Shown here piece by piece: positions 10,901 to 22,105 of a stretch of 64,000 nucleotides of DNA. The notes under the pieces are model-generated. The model was not told where the DNA came from. It made no database searches and was given only the letters and a program-made list of their open reading frames with translations. Each line of letters opens with the position of its first letter. The first letter of the stretch is position 1. Source of the stretch: Dipteronia dyeriana (taxonomy: Eukaryota; Streptophyta; Magnoliopsida; Sapindales; Sapindaceae); contig CM065301.1 of assembly GCA_032871835.1 (NCBI GenBank), positions 28,590,405 to 28,654,404 of the forward strand, given 5' to 3'. The position numbers and the translations under genes were made by a program.

Positions 10901-12842
10901 AATAATTCTTGGTTCACTTAATTTCCTTTTGGACTTTTTGCTTCTATTCTTTCCCTCTCCTTTATATATCCATTCCCTCTCACATTTCATTCTAAGAAGA
11001 GATTCAAAATTTGAGTGCAGAATTTTCTCCCAAATTTTCTCACATTTCAAACACCATAACTTCTTCATTTGAACTCCGATTTGAGTGATTTAAAATTGAG
11101 AGTGTTTGTATATTCATCATCCATCCTTTTCCTTGAAGGTTTGAGTTAGTTTTATTGCTGTTTTTAGAGTCGAACCTCACAAAAACCGGACTGCACCAAA
11201 TCAAATAAGGTATTGATTTTCTCTCAAAGTTTTCTTTTAAAACTTCGTCAATTTCCTTGAGTTTTCTTATTCAACATATATATGTGTCTTGTGACTGTTT
11301 TGATTTGAGTTTTGAACTCATTTAAAGCTAGATTGAGTTTCAATTGAAATCTCATAAGTTGAGTTAGGTTTTGATTTTTCCTATGTTTTCACATTTTTGG
11401 GATTGTATTGCGCTAGGTTTGATTCTAGAACTATTTGATGATCTTTAATTGATTGATTTTGTGGAAAATAGTTCCTCACATGTATTAGGCTCTCTTGGGC
11501 TGAAATCTCACTATAATACATGTGCTTGTGTTCTTTTGAGCTATTCATGTGCTTTGTTGAATCTATGAATAGGAAATATGCTCTAGAACTCTTGCTTTAA
11601 TCTAAATGACTTTGTCACATGATTTTAGCATATTTTTGGTATATGAAATTTAAACTTGATCATGTGCTAATTGAACATATCTTGTGATTCAAGTTTTAGA
11701 TATATGCATGTATCTAGGTTGTAATTAATGTTGAACATATCTTACATGGTCTAGATGGATAAAACATGCATGATTGACTAGACTACATTTGTTTTGTGCA
11801 TTCATGCTCATGTCTAGTATTTTCCATATGATGTGTTGATCATAACATTCTATGTTGCGTGCTTGTTTACGTTTTGCATTCATGATCACCTAGATGCCTT
11901 ATGAGAATGAAGTATAGACAATAGGTGTGAAACCTATGTTGTTGAGCAAGGAAGTCTTGGAAAGAAGTGGGAGACCTCAGATTGTCGAGCAAGGAAGTCT
12001 TTGTTAGGTTTTAGATTTGTGTTGGGCTGATTCCATAACAAAACTTCATTTCTTTGTAATTCTTAGTTGCTTAAGTGGTTCATGATGATAAAAGCTTCAA
12101 GGAAGAAAAGCAACTTCTCATGATGCAAAGTTCGTCTTCAAGAGGATTGGTACTATTCTTGGATGCTAAGGTATCGAGATTTTTCTTCCTCTTACAAAGC
12201 GTAAGTGCACACACACACAATTCATTCATATGTGTCCCTGTTTAGTTGTGCATCATTAAATGTGCACACACACACAATTCATTCATATGTGTCCTTGCTT
12301 AGTTATGCATCATTATATGCGCACACACACAATTCATACATTTGTGTCCCTGCATTGTAGTGCATCATTTGGTATAACACATTCACACACTTGAAGTTGA
12401 ATGCTCATGCATTTGGTATGAAAGTAACATATTTTGGAAAATGCATGATTGGAGACTATCTCTATGTAGTTTATATTCTTGTGTGAAATGTGTTTGTTTG
12501 CTTATATGTTTGTATAACATGGATATTGAACTTGATTTTAGCCTTATATTTTTCATGATTGAGTTCCGGTCATTTCGGTTACTCATACTATTGATTTCAA
12601 GTTCTAAATCAAAAGATACTACACTTTCAACTCATGTTGCATACATTGTCTTTGTCTTCATATATCGAGTCGAATTCTTATTTTTTGGGTTGATTATCTT
12701 ATATTTCCATATCCTTGAGGGAGTCCTGGTTCATTATCTTTAAACGAATTTGAATTCAGAGTTCGGAGGCCAAAGAACGGTCAAAGAACGCGAGAGGAGC
12801 GCAAGGGAAGAGGTGCGATGGCAAAAGCCATCACTTAGAACT

Positions 12843-12916
12843 ACCCCGAGATGGCGCGTGGCCATCTAGGCCCTAAAGCCTTGCTACCCCGAGATGCCCA
12901 TGTGCCATCTCGGGGA
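12843..12916 (+). promoter_or_regulatory. Twin palindrome cassette, element D 5' LTR
   Basis: CCCCGAGATGGCGCGTGGCCATCT and then CCCCGAGATGCC...CCATCTCGGGG. It has the same arms as in C but the core hexamer is CATGTG rather than CACGTG. The 3' LTR copy is at 20848-20921. Confidence 0.55.
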
Positions 12917-13689
12917 GGCATTTAGGCATGAGGGCAAAATGGTCTTTTGGTTGTTCTCTCTTTAAAACCTCTCATTCCCTCTCATTCATTAGACAAGTTG
13001 ATAAAAACAAATTTGAAGAACAAGTGCAGAATTTTTCTCTCAACATTTTGATTTTTGTTTTTGTGATAACTTCTTCATTTCTACTCCAAATCACTTCGAG
13101 TGTCTTGAAGAGTTCTACAAACTCCAAGTATTTACAGAACCAAAGGATGTCTAGATATTTCGTTGTAATTAGATCTTCAGTTCGTGGTTTTCATCCTTGT
13201 TGGTAAAATCATCTTCTTCTTAGTTTTTTTCTTAGATCTTCTTATTGATTGATGTTAATTGATTAAGAAGCATGACTAGGATGATTTTGATATCATTTTT
13301 TGGTTTGTTGAATTGATTTTCAAGTTTAGCTAGATTTGTGATAAGTTGATTGATTTGTGCTAAACTTGATAAACATGAAATTGTTTCTAGAAATCTAGTG
13401 TTCTTATGCTTGATTAACTATTTCTAGATTTAATTTCATTTTATATGAACTAGGTCTACATCAATTGGTATATTCATTTCATTGATTTGGTTCTTAGTTG
13501 ATAACATGCTTAGGTTGTCTAGATACATTTGTGATTGCTCATAAAAGTATAATCTAGTCATCTAGTTGCGTGTCCATAGAATTTGTTGATCATCATTTTC
13601 TATGTTGAGTGATTGTTTGTGTTTTGCATTCATGATCACTTAAATGCCTTGTCAAGAGGTAGAAAGTCTCATATCTTAGAGTGATTCTT

Positions 13690-13920
13690 TGATTTGAGCA
13701 ATTGGAAGTCTTAGCTAGAGTCGGGAGGACTTGGATAGCTAAGCAAGTGAAAGTCTCGACAAAAGGTGTGAGACCTCGGATTGTTGAGCAAGGAAGTCTT
13801 GACTAGAGTCAGGAGGACTCAGATAGTTGAGCAAGATGTCTTGCCTAGGGTCGAGAGGATCTGAATAGGTGAGCAAGGAATCTTCCTAGAGACAGGAGGT
13901 CTTGGATAGGAAGTCGGCTT
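13690..13920 (+). repeat. 43-bp tandem array in element D 5' LTR
   Basis: About five diverged units of roughly 43-45 bp, each built around GAGCAAGGAAGTCTTG and a GTCGGGAGGA-type segment. The same unit family occurs in both LTRs of C (11935-12001 plus 21332-21550, and 29170-29480). It is absent from D's own 3' LTR because of a deletion. Confidence 0.75.
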
Positions 13921-14212
13921 AGTAGATCACTAGGTTCAAGGATAGAGTGAGAGTGATAGCTTGGAGAGCATGTATTGATTGCTTGAGTGTGTAACTCTTA
14001 TTTGAAATAGTGTATTTGCTTTTGCCGGTGGTTATGGTATCAACCTGTGGATGCTTTCTCTTCGGAGGTTTACCACGTAAATATTGTGTGTCATTGTTTG
14101 CAATTTTCATTAAGCATTATTTTAAAAGAAGACAAAAATTGGAGCATATACCTATTCACCCCCCCCCCCCCTCTAGGTATATTTACACTATAAAGATAAA
14201 GGGAAATTTCAA

Positions 14213-14226
14213 TTGGTATCAGAGCC
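14213..14226 (+). other. Primer-binding site of element D
   Basis: TTGGTATCAGAGCC one base after the LTR end. It matches the complement of the initiator tRNA-Met 3' end. Confidence 0.85.
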
Positions 14227-14269
14227 GCTGTCCAGACGCACTTATATAGATCTTCTTTGTAGTGTTTGT

Positions 14270-15274
14270 TATCTTCTTTTATTTCATCATGATTAAAGAA
14301 ATGTATTCTTTTGTGGCTTCTATTATTGAAGGTGAGTCTATTGACTTAGATGATCAAAAGATCAAAGATCGTATTCAAGAAAATGAAAGGATCTCTAAGA
14401 TTAATAAGTCTTTCACTAAGAAGTTAGAAAATCGTGATTGTAGCTCAAAATGTGTTATTGATCTTAATGACAAAATTCTTAATCTTGAGAAAAACTTGAT
14501 TGATAGCAATGATAGATTAAGTATTTTGAAGCATGAAATTGAGCAAAGAAATGAATCTCTTGATCGTTCTAGGAGAATTGAAAATGTGCTTAAAGCAAAA
14601 CTTAATTAGCATGAGAATCAAGAGAAAGTGCTTAATGACAAACTTAATGAGGCTAAAAAGATGATTAACAAGATGTTATCTAGCTCTAATAAAGTGAAAG
14701 CTCTTATTAAAGTTGGAAAGTCTTCAAGCGACAGAAGAGGTTTAGGACATGTTAATGAAAAATCAACTCATTTATCTAACAAATCTACTTTTGTCAAAGC
14801 TTGTAGCAATTTAATTGTAGATACACTCTCAAATGGTAAAGCCATGAATGCTACCGAAGGTGCCTCAACATCAATAATGAAGGTCAAGAAAAAGACTCAA
14901 CAATGCCAAAGACAAGCTACATCATCATCAAATGCAAAAGGCAAGACATCTACCGTTGCACGCCAAAGAGATAAAAATGTGAGAGAAGGCAAAATGAGTT
15001 GAATGCTCAAGCAAATGATTAACTTCTCAAATTCATACCTATTTATCATTATTGCAACATGGTAGGACACATAAGACCTAGATGTTATGAATACATTCAT
15101 AAATGTAGAATTGCCAATGATTTGCATGATATGTCTTTGAATGGTCCTAGGCAATCATCCATGTATGGATCTAGAATTAGACCTAAGAAGACCTTGGAAA
15201 AGCATGTTGAGAATAAATGTGTTAATGATTTGTTTATTAAATCTTGTGTTGTGCCTCGTTCTACTATGCATTAG
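14270..15274 (+). pseudogene. gag: Element D gag remnant (C-terminal coiled coil and second knuckle)
   Basis: Begins near MIKEMYSFVASIIEGE (14289). A Glu/Lys/Asn-rich coiled coil follows, broken by a TAG at 14607-14609 and resuming at 14628. A basic Ser/Thr-rich part comes next, then a frame change into the second zinc-knuckle-like motif (GHIRPRCYEY, about 15065-15095). The capsid domain and first CCHC knuckle, present in sister element C, are missing, so the gag lacks its 5' half. No Gag able to assemble is expected from this copy. Confidence 0.75.
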
Positions 15275-15289
15275 AAAATTGATAATGCT

Positions 15290-18200
15290 TTGTTTGATTT
15301 GTTTGAAAATGTGACTAATGGAGTCAATGTGCCTAAAAACAATTCAAAGCATGTTAATAAAAGTAGGAATGAGAAACTTGTCAAGAAAGTTTGGGTTAAG
15401 AAAAACACAACACAATGTTTGGTTGCTCAATATGCTTTAAGAGCTAATTCATCCTATTGTTGGTACCTAGATAGCGGTTGCTCTAGGAATATGACCGGTA
15501 ACAAGGAATTCTTTAAGAATCTTTTTATGAATGATGGTGGATGGGTTACATTTGGTGATGGCACTAAAAAGCAAGTTCTAGGCAAGGGAACAATTTGTAT
15601 CCCCGAATTGCCTAAACTTCGTGATACCTTGTATGTAGATGGTCTACAAGCTAATCTAATAAGCATCAGTCACTTGTGTGAAATTTTTAAAGAAGTTAGC
15701 TTTAACAATGATGTGTGCACGATAATCGATAAAAAGGGCAAAATTGTTTTGAAAGTCTAAAGGTCTTCGGACAATTGCTATTCTTTAGAGGTTGATCCAC
15801 TAACATGTAATATGGCACATGAGTGCAACAAGCATGAATTTTGGCATGAAAGATTGGGCCACATGAATTATAAAGATTTAAAAAAGCTTGAGAAATATAA
15901 CATGTTAGAGGTCTTCCTAGTCTTGGTAAAAAGCTTGATGGTGTTTGTGAACCATGTCAATTAGGTAAACAAACCAAAGTGTCTCATAAAAAGAACACTA
16001 GTTTTGCTACCAAGAAGCCCTTAGAACTTGTGCATATGGACCTAATGGGACCAATCCAAACCGAAAGCATAAATGGTAAAAAATACATTGTTGTATGTGT
16101 TGATGATTTTTCTCGGTTTGCTTGGGTATATTTTCTTAAAGACAAGACCTAAACTTTTGGTTACTTTAAGAAGTTTTGTAATCAAGTTCAAAATGAAAAA
16201 GGTCTTGGGATTAAGAAAATATGTCGCATTAGGAGTGATCATGGGAGTGAATTTGGAAATGCTAGATTTAGTGAGTTTTATGATGATTATGGGATTTCAC
16301 ATGAGTTCTCGGCTCCTAGAACTCCTCAACAAAATGGTGTTGTTGAGAGGAAGAATCTTGTATTGCAAGAGATGGCTAGGGTCATGCTCAATAGCAAGAA
16401 AGTCCTTAGAAATCTTTATGCCGAAGTGGTCAATACCGCATGCTATGTCACTAATAGAGTTTTTAGAAGGTCCAACACAAAACAAACCTCCTATGAATTT
16501 TGGAAGGGCAAGAAGCCCAATGTGAGTTACTTCCACACTTTTGGGAGTAAGTGTTTTATTTTGAATGATAGAGATCACTTAGGAAAGTTTGATGCTAAAA
16601 TATTTATTGGTCTCTTTCTTGGGTATGCTAATAATAGTCGTGCATATAGAGTGTTCAATTTGAAAACTAAGACTATTATGAAGTCTATTAATGTGAAAAT
16701 AGATGATCTTAGCATGCTTGATTTGTGTGATAATAATGGTGTCAATGAACCTAAAGAACATTTGTTGAATGACACTAAAGCACCTATTGATGTGACTAAT
16801 TGTGATGAAAGTGAGTCTAGTCATAATGATGATAATGGTAGTGTTGCTAGAGAAGAAAGTCAAGAGTTAGAAAATGGTTTGAATGATAACCAACAAGATG
16901 TTGAAAATTATAATTCTAGACTTAGGAACATGCATTACCAACAAAACATCATAGGTGATTTGAATGAAGGTTAGAACTATAAGGCAACTAGCTAACCAAA
17001 TTTCATATGCTTGCTACACTTCTCAAATTGAGCCCAAAAATATTAATGAAGCAATTATTGATGAATATTGGGTTAATGCCATGCAAGAAGAACTAAATCA
17101 ATTTGAGAGGAATGAAGTATCAATAAGATTGGTACAAAATGGATGTTTAGGAATAAGACCGATGAATGTGGCAAGATAGTGAGAAATAAAGCAAGACTAG
17201 TGGCTCAAGGATACACTCAAGTTGAGGGTACAGACTTTGATGAGACTTTTGCACCCGTTGCACATCTTGAGTCCATTAGACTTTTGTTGTCCATTGCATT
17301 TCTTAAAAAATTCAAATTGTTTCAAATGGATGTCAAAAGTGCTTTTCTCAATGGATACCTTCAAGAAGAAGTGTATGTTGAACAACCTAAGGGTTTTGTA
17401 GACCCACACTCTCCTAATCATGTATTTAAGTTGAAAAAGGCTTTTTATGGCCTTAAGCAAGCTCCTAGAGCTTGGTATGATAGGTTGACTCAATATCTTA
17501 CTGACAACCAATATAGGAGAGGTGGTATTGATAGAACTTTGTTTGTCAAGCATTATGATAATGACATTTTTGTTGCACAAATATATGTTGATGACATTGT
17601 TTTTGGGTCTACATGTAAAACCAAGGTTGATGATTTTGTGAATGTTATGTCAAGAGAATTTGAAATGAGTATGGTAGGTGAACTCAATTACTTTCTTGGC
17701 ATGCAAGTGAAATAATCTAGCAATGGTATCATGTTGTCTCAATCTAAATATGCTAGAAATCTTGTTAAGAAATTTGGCCTTGAAAGTGGAAAAGAATTTG
17801 AAACACCTATGAGTACTACTCTAAAACTTGACAAAGATGAAAAAGAAAAAAATGTTGATCAAAGTCTCTATAGGAGCATGATAGGTAGCCTTCTCTACCT
17901 AACGGCTAGTAGGCCGGATATTTATTTTAGTGTTGGTTTGTGTGCTAGGTTTCAAGCTAATCCAAAAGAATCTCACTTGAAAGTTGTTAAAAGAATCATT
18001 AGATATATAAAAGGAACACATAATCTTGGTTTATTCTATTCCTTTGATACTAATGATATTCTTGTTGGCTATTGTGATACGGATTGGGCAGGAAACACTG
18101 ATGATCGTAAAAGCACATCGGGCGGTTGCTTTTACTTGGGGAATAATTTGGTTGCTTGGCTAAGCAAGAAGCAAAATTCCGTCTCTCTTTCTTCATCCGA

Positions 18201-18477
18201 AACCGAGTTTATTACGGCCGGAAGTGCTTGCACACAACTTCTATGGATGAAACAAATTCTCAAGGATTATAAGATTGATCAAGGTAAAATGACTCTCTAT
18301 TGTGATAATATGAGTGCCATTAACATCTCTAAAACTCCGGTTCAACACTCACACACAAAGCATATAGACATTAGGCACTATTTCATTAGAAAACTTGTTG
18401 AACATTCAATAGTAACTCTTGAACATATGCCTACTAAAAATCAACTTGCGGACTTGTTCACAAAGCCCTTGGACTAA
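15290..18477 (+). pseudogene. pol: Element D pol (PR-IN-RT-RNase H), broken
   Basis: The protease has WYLDSGCSRNMTGNK (about 15460-15505). A TAA at 15758-15760 ends that frame. The GAG-pre-integrase histidines sit in FWHERLGHMN (15840-15865). The integrase core follows with a frame break near 15900: VHMDLMGP (16030), SDHGSEFGN (16238) and QQNGVVERKN (16328) give the D, D, E triad, and a stop lies in-frame near 16150. The RT is shortened at its start (about 17120) and continues [24 protein letters not shown] to the catalytic YVDDI (17584-17598). A TAA at 17713-17715 sits where relatives have Gln. RNase H (18070-18477) has DTDWAGN, RKSTSGG and SSSETEF and ends TKPLD. The pattern is Sirevirus pol. 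Confidence 0.9.
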
Positions 18478-18529
18478 GAGATATTTGTATCTCTTAGAAG
18501 ATCCATTGGCATGATTTGTGTTGATTAAT

Positions 18530-19260
18530 GCTTATGTGTGGTTATGAGTGGCTTGATAAGCAAAACTATATTGTATATCTATTTCTTTGAGAGCTACTCA
18601 TGTGAGAAGTAACGATCTTGATAAAATAGCTTTTATTGCTTCTAGATCATGCACTTAAGTCTTTGTAAATCTTGTTCTTAAAAGTGCACAAATGCTTCTC
18701 TTATATGTTTAAGTTTGAGTAATTGAGTTTGAAAGCATATAGATTATGGATGCATCTTGAAGTTCATTGTCTAGTACATGATAGATGACCTATGGTTAGT
18801 ATCCATTTTGCTTCGGCATTTACATAGAACTCAACGAGCACCTTCATGGAAAGGGTTACACACCTTGGTTATGAAGTCTTCCAATGTAGGAAAGGGCTAC
18901 ACCATTGTGATGAGTGAAAGCCGTCATGAAGAGTATATGTTTATGTACGAAAAATCAAAGAAGTGTTGAAAAAAAAATCATTTAAAAAAAATTCTTTGAT
19001 ACAAAGCCTAAAAAGAAAGTGAGGAAGGCTTTAAATGGAGTATAGTTGAAAATTGTGATTGCTCGGGTTGAAAAACATAAATGGGATGACAAGCCACATG
19101 CACACACACGCTCATATGTTGAAATCTATTCTCTTTAAAGCAAAAATCAGGATGATAATCGGTTTGACCTTGATTGGAAAAGCTTTAGATGGATAGGTGT
19201 TGAAGTGGTTTGCATGTTGATATCACAATCACTCCTTTTATATATGCTAGAAGCATTTTC
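18530..19260 (+). other. Conserved non-coding block after pol, element D copy
   Basis: Shares long matches with element C 24670-25390, for example ACCTATGGTTAG, CATTTTGCTTCGG, AACGAGCACCTTCATGGAAA, GTGAAAGCCG and the stretch around CACATGCACACACACGCTC. No common open frame spans the match, so conservation of an RNA or cis signal is more likely than of a protein. Not seen in element F. Confidence 0.6.
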
Positions 19261-19454
19261 ACACACACACATTTTTTCTTAATGTGCTTGATTCATTAGC
19301 AATGAGAGATTATTTTTGAGAGAATAATGAAAATATATGATTCTCTTGTTAATTTTGAAAAATAATGGTTTACTATCTTTTATTGCTTGAAACGTGTGAT
19401 TGTGGAATTCCCTTGTGAACAAGTTTACTTGCTTATTAATACGTGGAGTATATG

Positions 19455-20007
19455 TTAAGGGGGAGCTTAGTTTGTTTAACTTAGTTCTCTATACAACTTG
19501 TGTGCTCATTATCTCATGATTTTGTTATACATCCCTTATAACCTTGTAGGTATTTTCATTTGGCATTTATCACTCTCTCTAGGTTGTGTAATATGTTTTT
19601 GTCTATTCCTTGCCAAAAAGGGGGAGAAAGTGTTTTCCTCACCATGTTACTTACTTTTGATATAAAAGGGGAGACAATTCATTAAGGGGGGAGAAATCTT
19701 GTCTTAAGGGGGAGAAGAACTCTTGTTTGCATGAGATAAGAAGAGATAAGGGAATTTTTGTTTTGTTTTGTTTCGTATATTGTTTGTTTATCTCACCTAT
19801 CTTCTTTGTAGAAGATTTTTTTTGGTTGTTCTTGTCTCACATGTGCTTTGAATGTGTGAAGATATTCTTGAAGATTCTTGAAGACATTTTAGTCTAGGAA
19901 TATCTCCTTGTAATGTGAGGATGCAAGAATGCAATTAACATTGATTATGAGTGATCATTGTAATGGTGAGGTAGAGGTTTTGTCATGGAATAGCCAAATG
20001 GGGAGAT
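19455..20007 (+). other. Repeated polypurine tracts upstream of element D 3' LTR
   Basis: AAGGGGGAG-type tracts at about 19457, 19615, 19667, 19684 and 19704, and the one used as PPT, AAATGGGGAGAT, directly before the LTR (19996-20007). Multiple PPT-like tracts are a reported feature of Sireviruses. Confidence 0.7.
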
Positions 20008-21331
20008 TGTTAGGTTTTAGATTTGTGTTGGCTTGATTCCATAACAAAACTTCATTTCTTTGTAATGCTTAGTTGCTTAAGTGGTTCGTGATGATAAGAG
20101 CTTCAAGGAAGAAAAGCAACTTCTCATGATGCAAAGTTCATCTTCAAGAGGATTGGTACTATTCTTGGATGCTAAGGTAACAATATTTTTCTTCCTCTTG
20201 CAAGGCGTAAGCACACACACACAATTCATTCATATGTGTCCCTGCTTAGTTGTGCATCATTAAATGCGCACACACACATTTCATTCATATGTGTCCCTGC
20301 TTCATTGTGCATCATTATATGCGCACATACACACAATACATACATTTGTGTCCCTGTATCATAGCGCATCATTTGGTATAACACATTCACACACTTGAAG
20401 TTGAATGCTAATGCATTTGGTATGAAAGTAACATGTTTTGGAAAATGCATGATTGGAGACTATCTCTATGTAGTTTGCATTCTTGTGTGAAATATTTTTG
20501 TTTGTTTATATGTTTGTATATCATGGTTATTGAACTTGATTTTAGCCTTAGATTTTTCATGATTGAGTTCTGGTCATTTCGGTTACTCATACTATTAATT
20601 TCAAGTTCTAAATCAAAAGATACTACATTTTCAACTCATGTTGCATATATTGTCTTCGTCTTCATATATCAAGTTGAATTCTTATTTTATGGGTTGAGTA
20701 TCTTATATGTCCATGTCCTTGAGGGAGTCCCAGTTTTTAATCTTCAAAAGGATTTGAATTCGGAGTTCGGAGGCCAAAGAACGGACGAACAACGAGAGAG
20801 GAGAGCAAGGGAAGAGGTGCGATGGCATAAGCCATCACTTGGCACCATCCCGAGATGGAGCGTGGCCATCTCGGCCCCAAAGCCTTGCTGCCCTGAGATG
20901 CCCATGCGCCATCTCGGGGAGGCACTTAGGCATGAGGGCAAAATGGTCTTTTGGTTTTTCTCTTTTTAAAACCTCTCCTTCCCTCTCATTCATTAGACAA
21001 GTTGAGAAAAATGAATTTGAAGAACAAGTGCAGAATTTTTCTCTCAACATTTTGATTTTTGTTTTTGTGATAACTTCTTCATTTCTACTCCGAATCACTT
21101 GATTCAGAAACCAATTTCGAGTGTCTTGAAATTTCTACAAACTCCAAGCATTTCCTGAACCAAAGGATGTCTAGATATTTCGTTGTAATTAGATCTTCAG
21201 TTCGTGGTTTTCATTAAGCATTGTTAAAATTGCATTGCTTTAAAAGAAGACAAAAATTGGAGCATATACCTATTCACCCCCCCCCCCCCCCTCTAGGTAT
21301 ATTTACACAATAAAGATAAAGCGAAATTTCA
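20008..21331 (+). repeat. Element D 3' LTR, internally deleted
   Basis: 1324 bp. It matches the 5' LTR from 12002 to 13194 and then jumps to the part equivalent to 14104-14211. The junction TTTTCAT (21208-21214) occurs at both deletion ends in the 5' LTR (13188-13194 and 14104-14110). Confidence 0.9.
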
Positions 21332-21336
21332 GTCTT

Positions 21337-22022
21337 GCCTAGGGTCGTGAAAATCCGGAAGGGTGAGCTAGGAAGTCTTCACTAGAGTCGGGAGGACTCG
21401 AATAGTTGAGCAAGAAGTCTTGCCTAGGGTCGTGAGGATCCATGAAGGGTGAGCAAGGAAATCTTGCCTAGGGTCATGAGGATCCGAAAAGGTGAGCGGG
21501 GAAGTCTTGACAAGAGGTATGTGGCCTCAAATTATTGAGCAAGAGGGTGACATCTTCATTAGTAGGATAAGAGGGTAGTTTCTAGGTGAATGGGTTACTT
21601 GAGAGATTGTACATGTCTTATCTACTAGTGGATTTTATTTTCCGGTGGTTGCTAACCCGTGGATGTTTCATCTTCGGAGGTTTACCACGTTATATTTTGT
21701 GTCAACTTTTCTGCATCCCTATCTCTCTTATATTTGTATTTGTTATTTGAATACTATGGATAGAACTTTATATGTAAGTTGACTTCCTTTCTATAATATA
21801 AATTATGTATGTGTTATGATTATTTGTTTGTATCACAGTTTGCTTGTTTTATATATTGATTAAGTTTCTTTAATTGATATATATATATTGTGATACAAGC
21901 AATCTAGAGGGATAAACTTTTGTTTGTTTCTAAGAGAGTCGAAAAATGTGTCTAACCTATTCACCCCCCCCCCCCCCTTCCTCTAGGTTAGCCTTGAGCA
22001 TTTAACCGTGTTTGTATTTTCA
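21337..22022 (+). repeat. Element C 5' LTR, second part
   Basis: Continues the LTR of C after D. It has the 43-bp array (21337-21550), a long C-tract then CTCTAGG (21963-21987), and the end GTTTGTATTTTCA, followed by primer site TTGGTATCAAAGCAGG (22024-22039). Confidence 0.88.
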
Positions 22023-22105
22023 ATTGGTATCAAAGCAGGACACTAGATTGTACTTAGTGAGAGTCTAGGTGATACATTCAAGGTTTTTGCAAAGCTTTTA
22101 AAGTC

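Larger units (their letters stand above)
10054..12001 (+). repeat. Element C 5' LTR, first part
   Basis: 1948 bp up to the insertion of D at 12001/12002. Contains the CA-rich minisatellite (10258-10380), the palindrome cassette (10827-10900), a TATA-like TTATATAT (10962-10969) and the start of the 43-bp repeat array. It continues at 21337. Confidence 0.88.
12002..14211 (+). repeat. Element D 5' LTR
   Basis: 2210 bp. Contains three CA-rich 55-bp units (12205-12370), the palindrome cassette (12843-12915), the 43-bp repeat array (about 13690-13920) and a C-tract followed by CTCTAGG (14158-14178) close to the 3' end. Confidence 0.9.
12002..21331 (+). mobile_element. Element D: Sirevirus-like element with pol but no gag capsid, nested in C
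   Basis: Inserted in the 5' LTR of C with a perfect TSD GTCTT (11997-12001 and 21332-21336). LTRs start TGTTAGGTTTTAGATTTGTG and end GATAAAG(G/C)GAAATTTCA. The 5' LTR is 2210 bp and the 3' LTR only 1324 bp because of an internal deletion. The primer site TTGGTATCAGAGCC is at 14213-14226 and the PPT at 19995-20007. The internal region starts with the coiled-coil end of gag; capsid and first zinc knuckle are missing. Protease, integrase, RT and RNase H follow with several stops and frame breaks. LTR similarity to C is visible end to end, so C and D are sister subfamilies. Confidence 0.9.

Noticed and set aside
10463..10921. 152-codon ORF in element C's 5' LTR (and its copies at 12441, 20433, 27693)
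   Set aside because: Present in each LTR with frameshifts between copies; no conserved stop or start and no motif. LTR sequence, not a gene.
13690..13920. CRISPR-like regular repeats
   Set aside because: Units are diverged, contiguous without unique spacers, and lie in a plant LTR.
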